Assembly: GCF_029193575.1 (NCBI RefSeq) | Contig: NZ_JARGCS010000019.1 | Span: forward strand, 124,001 to 188,000 | Source: Pseudomonas entomophila | GTDB taxonomy: Bacteria > Pseudomonadota > Gammaproteobacteria > Pseudomonadales > Pseudomonadaceae | Length of the DNA stretch: 64,000 nucleotides | Reading direction: 5' to 3' | Part shown: in pieces, positions 26,099 to 34,319 of the stretch | Layout: each line of letters begins with the position of its first letter | How positions within the stretch are numbered: position 1 is the first letter of the stretch | Notes under the pieces: model-generated | What the model was told of the DNA's origin: nothing | Database searches by the model: none | The model's input: only the letters and a program-made list of their open reading frames with translations | Position numbers and translations under genes: made by a program

Positions 26099-26118
26099 AA
26101 GGGGCCCGTAGGCCCCTT
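26099..26118 (-). terminator. Intrinsic terminator of clpX
   Basis: An AAGGGGCC / GGCCCCTT stem with loop CGTA lies 25 bp past the clpX stop. An A run to its left (AAAGCAGAAA) gives a modest T tail on the minus strand. It lies just upstream of the lon promoter and so separates clpX from lon. Confidence 0.75.
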
Positions 26119-26142
26119 CCCTTCACACTGCGCTGACCCGAC

Positions 26143-27426
26143 TCAGGCGTCAGGCGCGGCCTTGGCTTGCGGCTCGCTGTTCTCGTAGATCAACAGCGGC
26201 TGCGACGTGCCTTCGATGACGCTCTCGTCGATCACCACCTTGCTGACGTCCTTCTGCGAAGGAATCTCGTACATGGTGTCGAGCAGCACGCCCTCGAGGA
26301 TCGAACGCAGGCCACGGGCGCCGGTCTTGCGCTCCAGGGCTTTGCGTGCGACGGCCTTGAGGGCGTCGCTGCGGAACTCGAGGTCCACGCTTTCCATCTC
26401 GAACAGCTTGGCGTATTGCTTGGTGAGGGCGTTCTTCGGCTCGGTGAGGATCTGCATCAGCGCAGCCTCGTCCAGCTCGTCGAGGGTCGCCAGCACCGGC
26501 AGACGGCCGACGAACTCCGGAATCAGGCCGAACTTGACCAGATCGTCCGGCTCGACCTCACGCAGGGACTCGCCGACCTTCTTGCCTTCCTGCTTGCTGC
26601 GCACTTCGGCGCCAAAACCGATACCACCCTTGGTGGAACGGTTCTGGATAACCTTTTCCAAGCCCGAGAATGCGCCACCACAGATGAACAGGATGTTACG
26701 CGTGTCGACCTGCAGGAACTCCTGCTGCGGGTGCTTGCGGCCACCCTGTGGCGGCACGGAGGCAACAGTGCCTTCGATCAGTTTCAGCAACGCCTGCTGC
26801 ACGCCCTCACCCGAGACGTCACGGGTGATGGACGGGTTGTCCGACTTGCGCGAGATCTTGTCGATTTCGTCGATGTAGACAATGCCCATCTGGGCCTTTT
26901 CCACGTCGTAGTCGCACTTCTGCAGCAGCTTCTGGATGATGTTCTCGACATCCTCACCCACGTAACCGGCTTCGGTCAGGGTGGTGGCGTCGGCGATGGT
27001 GAACGGTACGTTCAACAGGCGCGCAAGGGTTTCGGCGAGCAGGGTCTTGCCCGAGCCGGTCGGCCCGATCAGCAGGATGTTGCTCTTGCCGAGTTCGACT
27101 TCGTCGCCCTTCTTGTCACGCTGGTTCAGGCGCTTGTAGTGGTTGTACACCGCTACGGAAAGCACCTTCTTGGCGCGTTCCTGGCCAATGACGTATTGGT
27201 CCAGGATACCGCTGATTTCTTTCGGCGAAGGCAATTTGTGCGCGTTGCTCTCGGCCTGGGCTTCCTGCACCTCCTCACGGATGATGTCGTTGCACAGGTC
27301 GACGCACTCGTCGCAGATAAATACCGAGGGCCCGGCAATCAATTTGCGCACTTCGTGCTGGCTTTTGCCGCAGAAGGAGCAATAGAGCAATTTGCCGCTG
27401 TCCTCGCCGTTACGGGTGTCAGTCAT
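26143..27426 (-). CDS. clpX: ClpXP protease ATP-binding subunit ClpX
   Basis: A 427-residue AAA+ unfoldase. The N-terminal zinc-binding domain has CSFCGKSQ ... CDECVDLC. The AAA module has Walker [13 protein letters not shown], Walker [12 protein letters not shown] and the arginine-finger region. The ClpP-docking IGF loop reads GIGFGAEV. It recognises tagged proteins, unfolds them and feeds ClpP. ATG 27426 is the family start; the ORF continues upstream without support. It lies 109 bp downstream of clpP. Confidence 0.97.
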   Translation of the reverse strand: MTDTRNGEDSGKLLYCSFCGKSQHEVRKLIAGPSVFICDECVDLCNDIIREEVQEAQAESNAHKLPSPKEISGILDQYVIGQERAKKVLSVAVYNHYKRLNQRDKKGDEVELGKSNILLIGPTGSGKTLLAETLARLLNVPFTIADATTLTEAGYVGEDVENIIQKLLQKCDYDVEKAQMGIVYIDEIDKISRKSDNPSITRDVSGEGVQQALLKLIEGTVASVPPQGGRKHPQQEFLQVDTRNILFICGGAFSGLEKVIQNRSTKGGIGFGAEVRSKQEGKKVGESLREVEPDDLVKFGLIPEFVGRLPVLATLDELDEAALMQILTEPKNALTKQYAKLFEMESVDLEFRSDALKAVARKALERKTGARGLRSILEGVLLDTMYEIPSQKDVSKVVIDESVIEGTSQPLLIYENSEPQAKAAPDA

Positions 27427-27534
27427 TCGATCGATCCAATCCGGTAGGCTTGCAACACAAGATGAAGGCAATTGCGGGCTTTTTCAAGTCCGCAGGTAGG
27501 CGCCTTCAGCGCCCACCCGCTCTGGCACCTGGGC

Positions 27535-28176
27535 TCAGGACACCAGTTGCCGCTTGTCGTAGACCGAGTCGATCAGGCCGTACTCAGCCGCGCGCGCAGC
27601 GCTCATGAAGTTGTCGCGTTCGGTGTCGCGCTTGATGGTCTCGAGATCCTGGCCGGTGTGATGGGCCAGCAGCTCGTTCAGGCGCGCCTTGATGTTGAGG
27701 ATTTCCTGGGCATGGATCTCGATGTCGGTGGCCTGGCCCTGGAAGCCGCCCAGCGGCTGGTGGATCATCACCCGCGAGTTCGGCAGGCAGTGACGCTTGC
27801 CGGCGGCGCCCGCAGCCAACAGGAAGGCCCCCATGCTGCAGGCCTGGCCGATGCAGATGGTCGAGACGTCCGGCTTGATGAACTGCATGGTGTCGTAGAT
27901 CGACATGCCAGCGGTGACGGAACCGCCCGGCGAGTTGATGTACAGATGGATATCCTTGTCCGGGTTTTCCGCTTCCAGGAACAGCAGTTGCGCCACTACC
28001 AGGTTGGCCATGTAGTCCTCGACCGGCCCCACCAGGAAGATCACACGCTCCTTCAACAGGCGCGAGTAGATGTCGTAGGCACGTTCGCCACGGGCGGACT
28101 GCTCGATAACCATCGGGACCAGGCCGCCTGCGGCCTGGATGTCAGAGCTCTGCTGAATATAAGAATTGCGGGACAT
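27535..28176 (-). CDS. clpP: ATP-dependent Clp protease proteolytic subunit ClpP
   Basis: A 213-residue serine peptidase forming the tetradecameric chamber. The catalytic Ser lies in [14 protein letters not shown], His in [11 protein letters not shown] and Asp follows in the [11 protein letters not shown] region. The usual short propeptide precedes [13 protein letters not shown] 28176 is used; a GTG 9 bp upstream is possible. Order tig-clpP-clpX-lon is conserved. Confidence 0.97.
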   Translation of the reverse strand: MSRNSYIQQSSDIQAAGGLVPMVIEQSARGERAYDIYSRLLKERVIFLVGPVEDYMANLVVAQLLFLEAENPDKDIHLYINSPGGSVTAGMSIYDTMQFIKPDVSTICIGQACSMGAFLLAAGAAGKRHCLPNSRVMIHQPLGGFQGQATDIEIHAQEILNIKARLNELLAHHTGQDLETIKRDTERDNFMSAARAAEYGLIDSVYDKRQLVS

Positions 28177-28216
28177 GTCCTGCACTCACTCCCAAATAGT
28201 CATGGCTTCAATAACA

Positions 28217-28244
28217 CACAAGCCAGCGCGAACGCTGGCTTGTG
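28217..28244. terminator. Hairpin between tig and clpP
   Basis: CACAAGCCAGCG / CGCTGGCTTGTG with loop CGAA is a strong 12-bp stem-tetraloop, 26 bp after the tig stop. The minus-strand tail is only partly T-rich (TGTTATTG), so it may attenuate rather than fully stop transcription into clpP. Confidence 0.65.
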
Positions 28245-28269
28245 GGGCTTTCCTACGAGAGTAGCAAAA

Positions 28270-29583
28270 TCACTCAGCTTCGGCAGGAGCCTGTGCTGGT
28301 TTGACTGCTTCTTCGTACGAGACCGACTTGTCGGTCACAGTCGCTTTCTGCAGGACAGTATCTACAACTTGCTCTTCCAGCACAACCGAACGGACTTCGT
28401 TCAGTTGCTGGTCGTTCTTGTAGTACCAGGTGATGACCTGCTCAGGCTCCTGGTAGGCCGAGGCCATTTCCTCGATCATCTCGCGAACCTTGGTTTCGTC
28501 CGGCTTCAGCTCGAACTGCTTGACCACTTCGGCGACGATCAGACCCAGGACGACGCGGCGCTTGGCCTGCTCTTCGAACAGCTCTGCCGGCAGTTGCTCA
28601 GGCTTGATGTTGCCACCGAACTGCTGAACAGCCTGGACGCGCAGACGGTTGACTTCGTTTTCCAGCAGCGCCTTCGGCACTTCGATCGGGTTGGCGGCCA
28701 GCAGACCATCCATGACCTGGTTCTTGACCTTGGCCTTGATCGCTTGGCGCAGCTCACGCTCCATGTTCTTGCGAACTTCGGCGCGGAAGCCTTCCAGGGT
28801 CGATTCCTTGATACCGAACTGGCCGAAGAAGGCTTCGTTCAGCTCAGGCAGCACAGGGGCGGAGACGCTATTGACGGTGATGGTGAACTCGGCGGCCTTG
28901 TTGGCCAGGTCAAGGTTCTGGTAGTCCTCGGGGAAGGTCACGTTGACGACGCGCTCTTCACCCGCCTTGGCGCCAACCAGGCCGTCTTCGAAGCCCGGGA
29001 TCATGCGGCCAGAGCCCAGTACCAGCTGGGTGCCCTTGGCCGAACCGCCGGCGAAGGCTTCGCCGTCGATCTTGCCGACGAAGTCGATGTTGACCTGGTC
29101 GTCGTTCTGCGCAGCACGCTCGACGGCCTCGAAGCGGACGTTCTGCTTGCGCAGCACTTCCAGCATGTTGTCCAGGTCGGCGTCAGCCACTTCGGCGCTC
29201 AGGCGCTCGACGTTGATCGACTCGAAGCCAGCGACGGCGAACTCCGGGAAGACTTCGAAGATGGCGACGAACTCCAGGTCCTTGCCCTTCTCGAAGGACT
29301 TCGGCTCTACCGCCGGAGCACCGGCCGGGTTCAGCTTCTGCTCGACCACGGCTTCGTAGAAGGAAGCCTGGACCAGGTCACCGAAGGCTTCCTGGCGAGC
29401 GGCGTCTTCGTAACGCTGACGGATCACGCTCATTGGCACCTTGCCCGGGCGGAAGCCTGGAACCTTGGCGCGACGGGCAGTCTGTTGCAGACGCTTGTTG
29501 ACTTCGGTCTCGACGCGCTCGGCCGGAACGGCGATGGTCATGCGGCGCTCGAGAGCGGAAGTGTTTTCAACAGAAACTTGCAT
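28270..29583 (-). CDS. tig: Trigger factor
   Basis: A 437-residue ribosome-associated chaperone with PPIase activity. The ribosome-binding signature [17 protein letters not shown] is near residue 45. The FKBP-type PPIase domain (about 150-245) includes [23 protein letters not shown] and [17 protein letters not shown], followed by a long helical C-terminal chaperone domain. ATG 29583 matches the family start MQVSVENTS and has GAGGAATATCC upstream. Confidence 0.97.
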   Translation of the reverse strand: MQVSVENTSALERRMTIAVPAERVETEVNKRLQQTARRAKVPGFRPGKVPMSVIRQRYEDAARQEAFGDLVQASFYEAVVEQKLNPAGAPAVEPKSFEKGKDLEFVAIFEVFPEFAVAGFESINVERLSAEVADADLDNMLEVLRKQNVRFEAVERAAQNDDQVNIDFVGKIDGEAFAGGSAKGTQLVLGSGRMIPGFEDGLVGAKAGEERVVNVTFPEDYQNLDLANKAAEFTITVNSVSAPVLPELNEAFFGQFGIKESTLEGFRAEVRKNMERELRQAIKAKVKNQVMDGLLAANPIEVPKALLENEVNRLRVQAVQQFGGNIKPEQLPAELFEEQAKRRVVLGLIVAEVVKQFELKPDETKVREMIEEMASAYQEPEQVITWYYKNDQQLNEVRSVVLEEQVVDTVLQKATVTDKSVSYEEAVKPAQAPAEAE

Positions 29584-29718
29584 GGATATTCCTCGTTGCA
29601 CAGACGTTAGCCGGCGATAGCCCGACTCCAGAATCAAGGGCAAATATTCTAGTGACTCACGCACCAGAAGTCACCCCACCCAGGACGACGGGAAACCTCG
29701 CCGGTCTATTTCGTTCAC

Positions 29719-29810
29719 AAGGCCGGGCCAAACGCCTCCCGGCCTTGCTGTTAAAGGGCCGCACAGCCTGCAAAAGGCCGCGCACCGAAAAAACCTGTCA
29801 TACAAACAGG
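29719..29810 (-). terminator. Two hairpins upstream of tig, one a terminator for the next minus-strand gene
   Basis: The 245-bp gap between tig and the small gene ending at 29,828 holds no ORF. AAGGCCGGG / CCCGGCCTT (29,719-29,746) is a 9-bp stem. CCTGT / ACAGG (29,794-29,810) is followed on the minus strand by TTTTTT (29,787-29,793) and lies 18 bp past the stop of the small gene, so it is its likely terminator. The tig promoter must lie to the left of these. Confidence 0.6.
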
Positions 29811-29827
29811 CCGCCGAAACCAACCTC

Positions 29828-30127
29828 TTACTCAGGATCGATTTCGTTGAACTGGCAGTACTCATCCCAGGACATGCCCAGCGCCTCGGCCACCTCGCGA
29901 TGAGTCTCCAGGCGCATGGCCTGCAGCTGCTCGGGGCTTTCAGCGATCAGTTGCAGCGCCAACTCCCAGGGCTCGATACCCTGCTCCTGCGCCGCATCCT
30001 CGAACGCCCACTCGATCTGCTGGGCCTGCTCACGCACATCAAGCGCGCGGATTTCCTCGAGCAACTGCGGGTTGGCCTCGGCGAAACGTTGCAGCGCCAG
30101 GGCCTGGCGTGCGTCTTTTGCAATCAT
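29828..30127 (-). CDS. Conserved small acidic protein (DUF6388-like)
   Basis: A 99-residue, acidic and almost fully helical protein, with RQALALQRFAEANPQLLEEI near the start and a C-terminal MSWDEYCQFNEIDPE. I associate this with the Pseudomonas DUF6388 family; function unknown. GGAAATGCCCG precedes ATG 30127. There is no signal peptide. It is monocistronic. Confidence 0.65.
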   Translation of the reverse strand: MIAKDARQALALQRFAEANPQLLEEIRALDVREQAQQIEWAFEDAAQEQGIEPWELALQLIAESPEQLQAMRLETHREVAEALGMSWDEYCQFNEIDPE

Positions 30128-30217
30128 CGGGCATTTCCTCTGCCGACCATGGGCCGGTATTTCAACCGGCTGAAATCTATCAGCTTTTAGGTCGCCGCCA
30201 CCAGAGGGCAGCGCACG

Positions 30218-31048
30218 TCAGGGAGCCTGCACGGGTGCCGCGCAGCCCAGCGGACGATCGCGCCAATGGCGCCAGGCCTGCTCCCACCCCTGGGCATGGG
30301 TTACCCCCGGCAGCATCACGAACTCCAGGCAGCGCGACTCACCCAACTGGCGCCCGTAATAAGCCGCCACGGCCGCCGGCATCTGGCGGTCGGCCTCACC
30401 CACCAAGTGCCGCTGCGCAACCTGTGCCAACCGCTCACGGTACAGCAGCGGTTCCAACGACCCTTCCAAGGGTATGAGCTCCAATTGCCGAGCCCACTGC
30501 GCCGGGCTTAGATTGCCCGCCAGGGTCTGCACGCGCACGACATCGTCGCGCCGCGCCGCCAACAGCAACGCCAGAGCACCGCCGCCGGAATAACCCACCA
30601 GTTCGAATGCGCGATTGCCATGGCGTCGCTTCAATTGGTCGAGCGCTTGAGACAGGCCGTCCACCACCTGGAGCGAGAAGCGCCGACTGGTCCATAGCGC
30701 TGGCGTGCAGCCCACGGCGCGCACGAACTGACAGGGTCGCGACATATATATAGAAGGCATCGGGTCCCGCATCGCCAGCGTCGCCACCAGCAGGGCGCGC
30801 GGCGTTGGGTCACGGCTTGGCTGCGATGGCGTGACCCAGGCACGGCCATCGCCCTCCAGGTAGACCCGAAGCACGGATGACGAAGAAAGCGAGGGAGACG
30901 CAGCGATCAGCAACGGGAAGTCGGCGACCGACAGCACTTCGACAGACCATCGATAATCCGCAGCCAGCCGGTCCAGCCGCTCACGCGGCGACTGACAAGC
31001 CGCGAGCACCAACGCCGACAACATGACGAACAGGCCACGCAGGCGCAC
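30218..31048 (-). CDS. Alpha/beta-hydrolase lipoprotein
   Basis: A 276-residue protein with a lipoprotein signal MRLRGLFVMLSALVLAACQS (Cys about residue 18). The alpha/beta-hydrolase nucleophile elbow is GYSGGGAL (Ser about residue 152), the Gly-Trp loop region comes earlier, and a late histidine lies in MLPGVTHAQGWEQ. It is therefore probably an esterase-like protein held on a membrane facing the periplasm. The substrate is unknown. It is the last host gene before the prophage att site; the tRNA terminator lies just upstream of it. Confidence 0.8.
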   Translation of the reverse strand: MRLRGLFVMLSALVLAACQSPRERLDRLAADYRWSVEVLSVADFPLLIAASPSLSSSSVLRVYLEGDGRAWVTPSQPSRDPTPRALLVATLAMRDPMPSIYMSRPCQFVRAVGCTPALWTSRRFSLQVVDGLSQALDQLKRRHGNRAFELVGYSGGGALALLLAARRDDVVRVQTLAGNLSPAQWARQLELIPLEGSLEPLLYRERLAQVAQRHLVGEADRQMPAAVAAYYGRQLGESRCLEFVMLPGVTHAQGWEQAWRHWRDRPLGCAAPVQAP

Positions 31049-31080
31049 GACCTACCCGACCCGAACAGCAGATATAAATG

Positions 31081-31107
31081 AAAAATGCCGCTCGAAGCGG
31101 CATTTTT
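31081..31107 (-). terminator. Original terminator of the host tRNA-Leu gene
   Basis: A perfect palindrome AAAAATGCCGCTCGAAGCGGCATTTTT (27 bases: stem of 11 bp, loop CGA region) lies 43 bp beyond the tRNA 3' end at 31,150. It would have terminated the tRNA on the minus strand before prophage insertion; it is now cut off from the tRNA promoter. Confidence 0.85.
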
Positions 31108-31149
31108 GGAAGCCTTGCAGCGCCGAGACAGGCAACGCAAAGCGAGAGA

Positions 31150-31203
31150 TGGTGCGGACGAAGAGACTCGAACTCTTACAGCTTGCGCCGCTGGAACCTA
31201 AAT
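31150..31203 (-). other. Prophage attachment site: displaced 3' part of tRNA-Leu(UAG)
   Basis: On the minus strand this 54-base stretch reads from the anticodon loop (ATTTAGG, anticodon UAG) through the variable arm and T arm (AGAGTTCGAGTCTCT) to the acceptor end CGTCCGCACCA. The 5' half of the tRNA is absent: the bases beyond 31,203 do not pair with the acceptor or D arm. This is what remains when a phage integrates in the tRNA anticodon-loop region and carries its own copy of the 3' part. The complete tRNA should lie at the right end of the prophage, past 64,000. Everything left of 31,150 is host. Confidence 0.88.
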
Positions 31204-31371
31204 CATGAAGGTTCGCCATTAGATCAATAAAATCAACATGTTATGACGCCCGCAATCGTCTAGCCTGTACTAATCGTACCACTCTGTGTCACATCATGCC
31301 GCGCGTGCGGCACAATTCTGTCACACATCGCCCACGGCGTTCTGCCGACAAGCCCACCGTCCTGGTTGGCG

Positions 31372-31602
31372 TCACAAATCCCCACCAGATCCTCCATGCT
31401 CCAGAGCCCACTCGCGGCCGGCCTCGGCCAGCTCCAGCATGTCGGCCAACTGCCCGTCGTCGACATCGCCACGACGATGCGCGGCCATGGCCATCGCCAC
31501 CATAACCTCGGCTCGCCCTTCCGGGTCAGCGATGAACGCCACGTGGTCGCACAGCTCATCGAGCCATGCGCGCGGCAGGCTTCCGCTGTCAGTGATCAAC
31601 AC
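31372..31602 (-). CDS. Prophage hypothetical protein, left end (downstream gene)
   Basis: About 76 residues from GTG 31602, giving [24 protein letters not shown] with an acidic helical remainder ([33 protein letters not shown]). It overlaps the upstream gene by 14 bp, so they form a two-gene minus-strand unit. No domain is recognised. A TTG one codon later is an equal start. The 168 bp between its end and the att fragment contain nothing I can identify. Confidence 0.6.
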   Translation of the reverse strand: MLITDSGSLPRAWLDELCDHVAFIADPEGRAEVMVAMAMAAHRRGDVDDGQLADMLELAEAGREWALEHGGSGGDL

Positions 31603-31885
31603 GGCACCACCACGACTGGGCGTACAGCGCCCCGTCGATCTCTTCAAAACCGTTGATGTTCATGCCGCCCTGGGCCATCCCGTTCACGCTGGCATCGTAG
31701 AGCCTCGGAATGATGTCCTCGCCGGGACTTGGGCTGAACACCCAGGCCTCTATGCATGGGCGCCCCAGCAACTGGCAGTGGCTGTAGTAAATGTGCACGT
31801 CAGCGCGCAGCGGCTGGACCTTCTTGAGCTTGTCGGCAGGGATTGCTACGCCGCGCTCCCTGCGGCGGACTAGGAGGAAGTACAT
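31589..31885 (-). CDS. Prophage hypothetical protein, left end (upstream gene)
   Basis: A 98-residue protein [24 protein letters not shown] with a basic N-terminal part and a [23 protein letters not shown] core. I know this type only from Pseudomonas prophages; function unknown. ATG 31885 or GTG 31891 may be used; neither has a strong ribosome site. It is divergent from the SRAP gene, with a LexA box 14 bp upstream of this start. Confidence 0.6.
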   Translation of the reverse strand: MYFLLVRRRERGVAIPADKLKKVQPLRADVHIYYSHCQLLGRPCIEAWVFSPSPGEDIIPRLYDASVNGMAQGGMNINGFEEIDGALYAQSWWCRVDH

Positions 31886-31898
31886 GGGCACACCAAAA

Positions 31899-31914
31899 CT
31901 GTATATAGATACAG
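31899..31914. promoter_or_regulatory. LexA (SOS) box
   Basis: CTGTATATAGATACAG matches the gamma-proteobacterial LexA consensus CTGTATATAAATACAG at all but one position. It lies 78 bp before the SRAP start on the plus strand and 14 bp before a minus-strand gene. A promoter overlapping it and firing rightward to the SRAP gene is the simplest reading. Confidence 0.88.
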
Positions 31915-31991
31915 TATTTCAGCACCATGAGCGCAGCATGCGCCAGTACCGCCCGGCGGGCTATGCTTTCAGTTCGAGAGGAGGGATGGGT

Positions 31992-32657
31992 ATGTGCGGA
32001 AGGCTCAGCCAGTACCGTGGCATACACGACTTCGTTGCAGTGCTGAGCATGCCCGAGGCGTGGCGGAACAATGTCGGCGACCAGGCTCTGGAACGGTACA
32101 ACGTGGCGCCGAGCACGTCTGTTGCCGTCCTGCGGGTCGATGATGGAGGCCCAAGAGCAGACCTGGTTAGGTGGGGGTGGAGGCCGCACTGGGCTACCGA
32201 TCGCGCAGCGCCGATCAACGCCAGGGTAGAGAAAGTGGCGCACGGCCCATTCTTCCGCGCGATCTGGCCGCACCGAGCGATCACGCCCGTGGATGGGTGG
32301 TATGAGTGGGTTGATGAGGGCGGGCCGAAGAAGCAGCCCTACTACATCCGACGGCGCGACGGGCGCCCTTCCCTTTGCGCGTCAATCGGTCAGTTCGCTG
32401 GCAACGAGCACGACGGCTTCGTGATCATCACCGCCGACGCCCAGGGCGGCCTGGTCGACGTGCACGACCGACGGCCAGTAGTGCTTGGGCCTGAACTGGC
32501 CCGCGAGTGGATTTCAGCGGGAGAGCCCGGCGAGCATGCCGAGCAGTTGGTTCTAAACCTGGGCGAACCGGCCGAAGCCTTCGAGTGGTATCGGGTTGGC
32601 ACTGCCGTTGGAAACGTGAGAAACCAGGGGCCGGAGCTGATCGAACCTGCTCAGTGA
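31992..32657 (+). CDS. SRAP-domain protein (HMCES/YedK-like abasic-site shield)
   Basis: The 221-residue product has all SRAP hallmarks: catalytic Cys2 (MCGR), Asn77 in INARVE, Glu105 in GWYEW and His158 near VHDRRPVVL. SRAP proteins form a thiazolidine cross-link with abasic sites in single-stranded DNA and so protect replication. Cys must be residue 2 after Met removal, so the start is ATG 31992 and not the ATG 6 bp earlier; GGAGGG lies upstream. It is the only plus-strand gene at this end of the prophage. It overlaps the last late gene (convergent) by 7 bp. The LexA box indicates SOS control. Confidence 0.92.
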   Translation: MCGRLSQYRGIHDFVAVLSMPEAWRNNVGDQALERYNVAPSTSVAVLRVDDGGPRADLVRWGWRPHWATDRAAPINARVEKVAHGPFFRAIWPHRAITPVDGWYEWVDEGGPKKQPYYIRRRDGRPSLCASIGQFAGNEHDGFVIITADAQGGLVDVHDRRPVVLGPELAREWISAGEPGEHAEQLVLNLGEPAEAFEWYRVGTAVGNVRNQGPELIEPAQ

Positions 32658-32860
32658 CGAATCAACGGCTGGTGGCCAAGCGCGTACAACTGGTAGTCGG
32701 TCACAGCCTGGTACGCCGACTCCGCGATGACGCGCAGGCGCTCAACCTGATCAGCCGCCTCGCCGGCGGCCTGGGCTTCGTGATACCGACGAAGCGCAGC
32801 GATCGCCTCATGCATCAAGGGCTCGCCCACCTCTATCATCCCTTCGATTGTCCGCTTCAC
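32651..32860 (-). CDS. Small prophage protein downstream of the spanin genes
   Basis: A 69-residue helical protein (MKRTIEGMIEVGEPLMHEAIAALRRYHEAQ) with no recognised domain. It starts 4 bp after the Rz stop, so it is the last gene of the late operon. Its 3' end overlaps the convergent SRAP gene by 7 bp. ATG 32860 is the only start of useful length. Confidence 0.6.
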   Translation of the reverse strand: MKRTIEGMIEVGEPLMHEAIAALRRYHEAQAAGEAADQVERLRVIAESAYQAVTDYQLYALGHQPLIRH

Positions 32861-32864
32861 GACC

Positions 32865-33383
32865 CTACCCCGGTGGCTTGCTCAGGGCATTATAGGTCCT
32901 CTCGCACGCCAGGCCGGCTATTCGGCTTCGCTCAAGCGCTTCTGCGAGGCTTCCCGCCATTCGGTCAGCGTCTTCAAGCAATCCCCCGAGCACCACGACG
33001 GCAGAGGCTCCTGCCTGGCGCTGCTGGGCAGCGATGGCACCGCAGGTTGCTGCTCGACCGTTGCGCAGTCGGGCGATTTCACCCCGCATCCCGCCAGCAG
33101 CAGACTCAGCAGCAGCGGCACGGCCTTGGGCCAGTTCCAGTTGTTGTCGTGCACTCTCGCCCTCCTCGTCCGCCACGGCTTGGCGGCGCCGTTCTTCAGT
33201 TCTGGCCTGAGCCACCGCTCGGCGATCGCGCTCGGCAACCTGCAGGCGGTAGTCGGCCAGTTCGCCGCGGGCAGATTGAGCATCGACCTGGGCAACCACC
33301 ACCCGGTACTGCTGGCCGCCGGCCACCAGCACTAGGCCGATCAGCCACCAGCACCAGGCCGGTACCGCGCCTAACCAGTTCAC
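32865..33383 (-). CDS. Rz-like inner-membrane spanin (DUF2514-like)
   Basis: A 172-residue protein with one N-terminal membrane segment (AVPAWCWWLIGLVLVAGG, about 6-24) and a long charged coiled coil (ARTEERRRQAVADEEGESARQQLELAQGRA). This is the form of an i-spanin, which bridges inner and outer membrane to finish host lysis. GTG 33383 overlaps the endolysin stop (GTGA), implying coupled translation. The Rz1 gene lies inside it in another frame. Confidence 0.8.
   Translation of the reverse strand: MNWLGAVPAWCWWLIGLVLVAGGQQYRVVVAQVDAQSARGELADYRLQVAERDRRAVAQARTEERRRQAVADEEGESARQQLELAQGRAAAAESAAGGMRGEIARLRNGRAATCGAIAAQQRQAGASAVVVLGGLLEDADRMAGSLAEALERSRIAGLACERTYNALSKPPG
32918..33154 (-). CDS. 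Rz1-like outer-membrane spanin lipoprotein, nested in Rz
   Basis: A 78-residue ORF from GTG 33154, wholly inside the Rz gene in another frame. It has a lipoprotein signal with lipobox LLLAGC (Cys about residue 22) and a Pro-rich, Cys-containing remainder (PAVPSLPSSARQEPLPSWC). Nested Rz1 lipoproteins are a known spanin layout (lambda Rz/Rz1). The GTG start is inferred from the signal-peptide length; the reading frame stays open upstream. Confidence 0.82.
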   Translation of the reverse strand: MHDNNWNWPKAVPLLLSLLLAGCGVKSPDCATVEQQPAVPSLPSSARQEPLPSWCSGDCLKTLTEWREASQKRLSEAE

Positions 33384-33868
33384 GCCAACACCCCGCCCAG
33401 CTTCGCCCACTGCGCAAGCAGCTTGTCCAGGCGATGCGGGTTCTGCCCGTAGGTGTTTCCCGGGAAGCTGGCCCAGATGTTCGAACACTTGGCGATCGCA
33501 TCAGCGATGCGGCCGGCCTTGATGTCATCCAGCGCGCGGCGCTCGCGGATCTGCTGCAGGGCGATACGGTCTTGGTTATCCGGCGTGAACCCGCCCGCCA
33601 GGCGAAGACTGACCCGGTACGCATCCCAGTACCGCTCGAGCAGCTGGTACCGGCCCGCTGCCGTGCTGGTCACCGGCCTGCCGTTGATAGGGAATGTCAG
33701 CTTGCGCCGCGGGTGATCGGCATAGCCTTGGAACAGGCCGCCTCCGTACAGCACGTTGTAACCATCGTCGCTGCCTTTGACAGTCGAGGTGCCTTCAGAA
33801 AAGGCGATCAGATCCAGGAAACGGAGCACGTTCGCGCCTCCGGCCTGGGCTTCGGTGAGTCTGGCCAT
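33380..33868 (-). CDS. Endolysin, lambda R-like lytic transglycosylase (GH104)
   Basis: A 162-residue muralytic enzyme closely matching phage lambda R in motif order: FLDLIAFSEGTST (catalytic Glu25), LFQGYADHPRRKLTF, TAAGRYQLLERYWDAYR, DRIALQQIRERRAL and KCSNIWASFPGNTYGQ. It cleaves peptidoglycan forming 1,6-anhydro ends. No signal peptide, so it needs the holin at 56,889. ATG 33868 is preceded by a hairpin-T-run and CTGGAGAA. Confidence 0.93.
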   Translation of the reverse strand: MARLTEAQAGGANVLRFLDLIAFSEGTSTVKGSDDGYNVLYGGGLFQGYADHPRRKLTFPINGRPVTSTAAGRYQLLERYWDAYRVSLRLAGGFTPDNQDRIALQQIRERRALDDIKAGRIADAIAKCSNIWASFPGNTYGQNPHRLDKLLAQWAKLGGVLA

Positions 33869-33889
33869 GGTTTCTCCAGGCAAAAAAAT

Positions 33890-33905
33890 ACCGCCAGGCG
33901 GCGGT
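33890..33905 (-). terminator. Terminator-RBS cassette before endolysin
   Basis: On the minus strand ACCGCC GCCT GGCGGT is followed by ATTTTTTT and then CTGGAGAA before the endolysin ATG. It lies 18 bp past the stop of the upstream gene. It is one of a repeated set in the late operon. Confidence 0.7.
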
Positions 33906-33923
33906 CGGTGGTGTTGGTACGGG

Positions 33924-34310
33924 TCAGGCGGGGCGCACTGGGCGCTGCTCAATGTCGGGGAAGCCCTCAGCGCCTTCTTTCCAGTTGCGGACCCTGCCAC
34001 GGTACCCAAGCCACTGTGCGCGCGTGCCGGGCAGAAGATCGCCAGGGGGCTCGCCCGCCTCGTCTTCCTCTAGCGCTTCAAGTTGACGACTGATGATGGG
34101 GATTTCGCTGGCTACCCACTCGGCCTCCCTGGAGCTCATAACTTCGGGCGGGATTCTCCACTCTCCATCCGGACAGGGCTGGTGGTCCGGTGTCGGCTGT
34201 TCGCCACGCATGGAAACCAGCGATCCACCGAACTGGCTGATGTAATCCTCAATGGTTACGCCATCCCCTAGCCCTGTCGGCCATCCTTCAATACTGAATA
34301 GAACATTCAT
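33924..34310 (-). CDS. Tail-fibre assembly chaperone-like protein
   Basis: A 128-residue acidic protein whose C-terminal part (WLGYRGRVRNWKEGAEGFPDIEQRPVRPA) has the W-x-x-Y-R-x-x-x-R-x-W ... P ... RP pattern of phage tail-fibre assembly chaperones. The N-terminal part is unfamiliar. It follows the fibre gene by 9 bp, as such chaperones do. Confidence 0.65.
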   Translation of the reverse strand: MNVLFSIEGWPTGLGDGVTIEDYISQFGGSLVSMRGEQPTPDHQPCPDGEWRIPPEVMSSREAEWVASEIPIISRQLEALEEDEAGEPPGDLLPGTRAQWLGYRGRVRNWKEGAEGFPDIEQRPVRPA

Positions 34311-34319
34311 AGGTTACCC

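Noticed and set aside
27472..29610. A 712-codon plus-strand open frame opposite clpP and tig
   Set aside because: It is the antisense shadow of two certain genes in GC-rich DNA: its residues are low-complexity Leu/Asp/His/Gln repeats and it has no domain.
31023..31208. A 61-codon plus-strand ORF over the tRNA fragment
   Set aside because: It is antisense to the tRNA 3' part and its terminator. Such ORFs (RTKRLELLQLAPLEPKS) are a common annotation artefact of tRNA-Leu.
31150..31235. A complete tRNA-Leu at the att site
   Set aside because: The bases beyond 31,203 cannot form the D arm or pair with the acceptor stem; only the 3' part is present.
31927..32050. Alternative ORF MSAACASTARRAM... 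overlapping the SRAP start
   Set aside because: It ends after about 39 codons, has no ribosome site and lies in a different frame from the clear SRAP gene.
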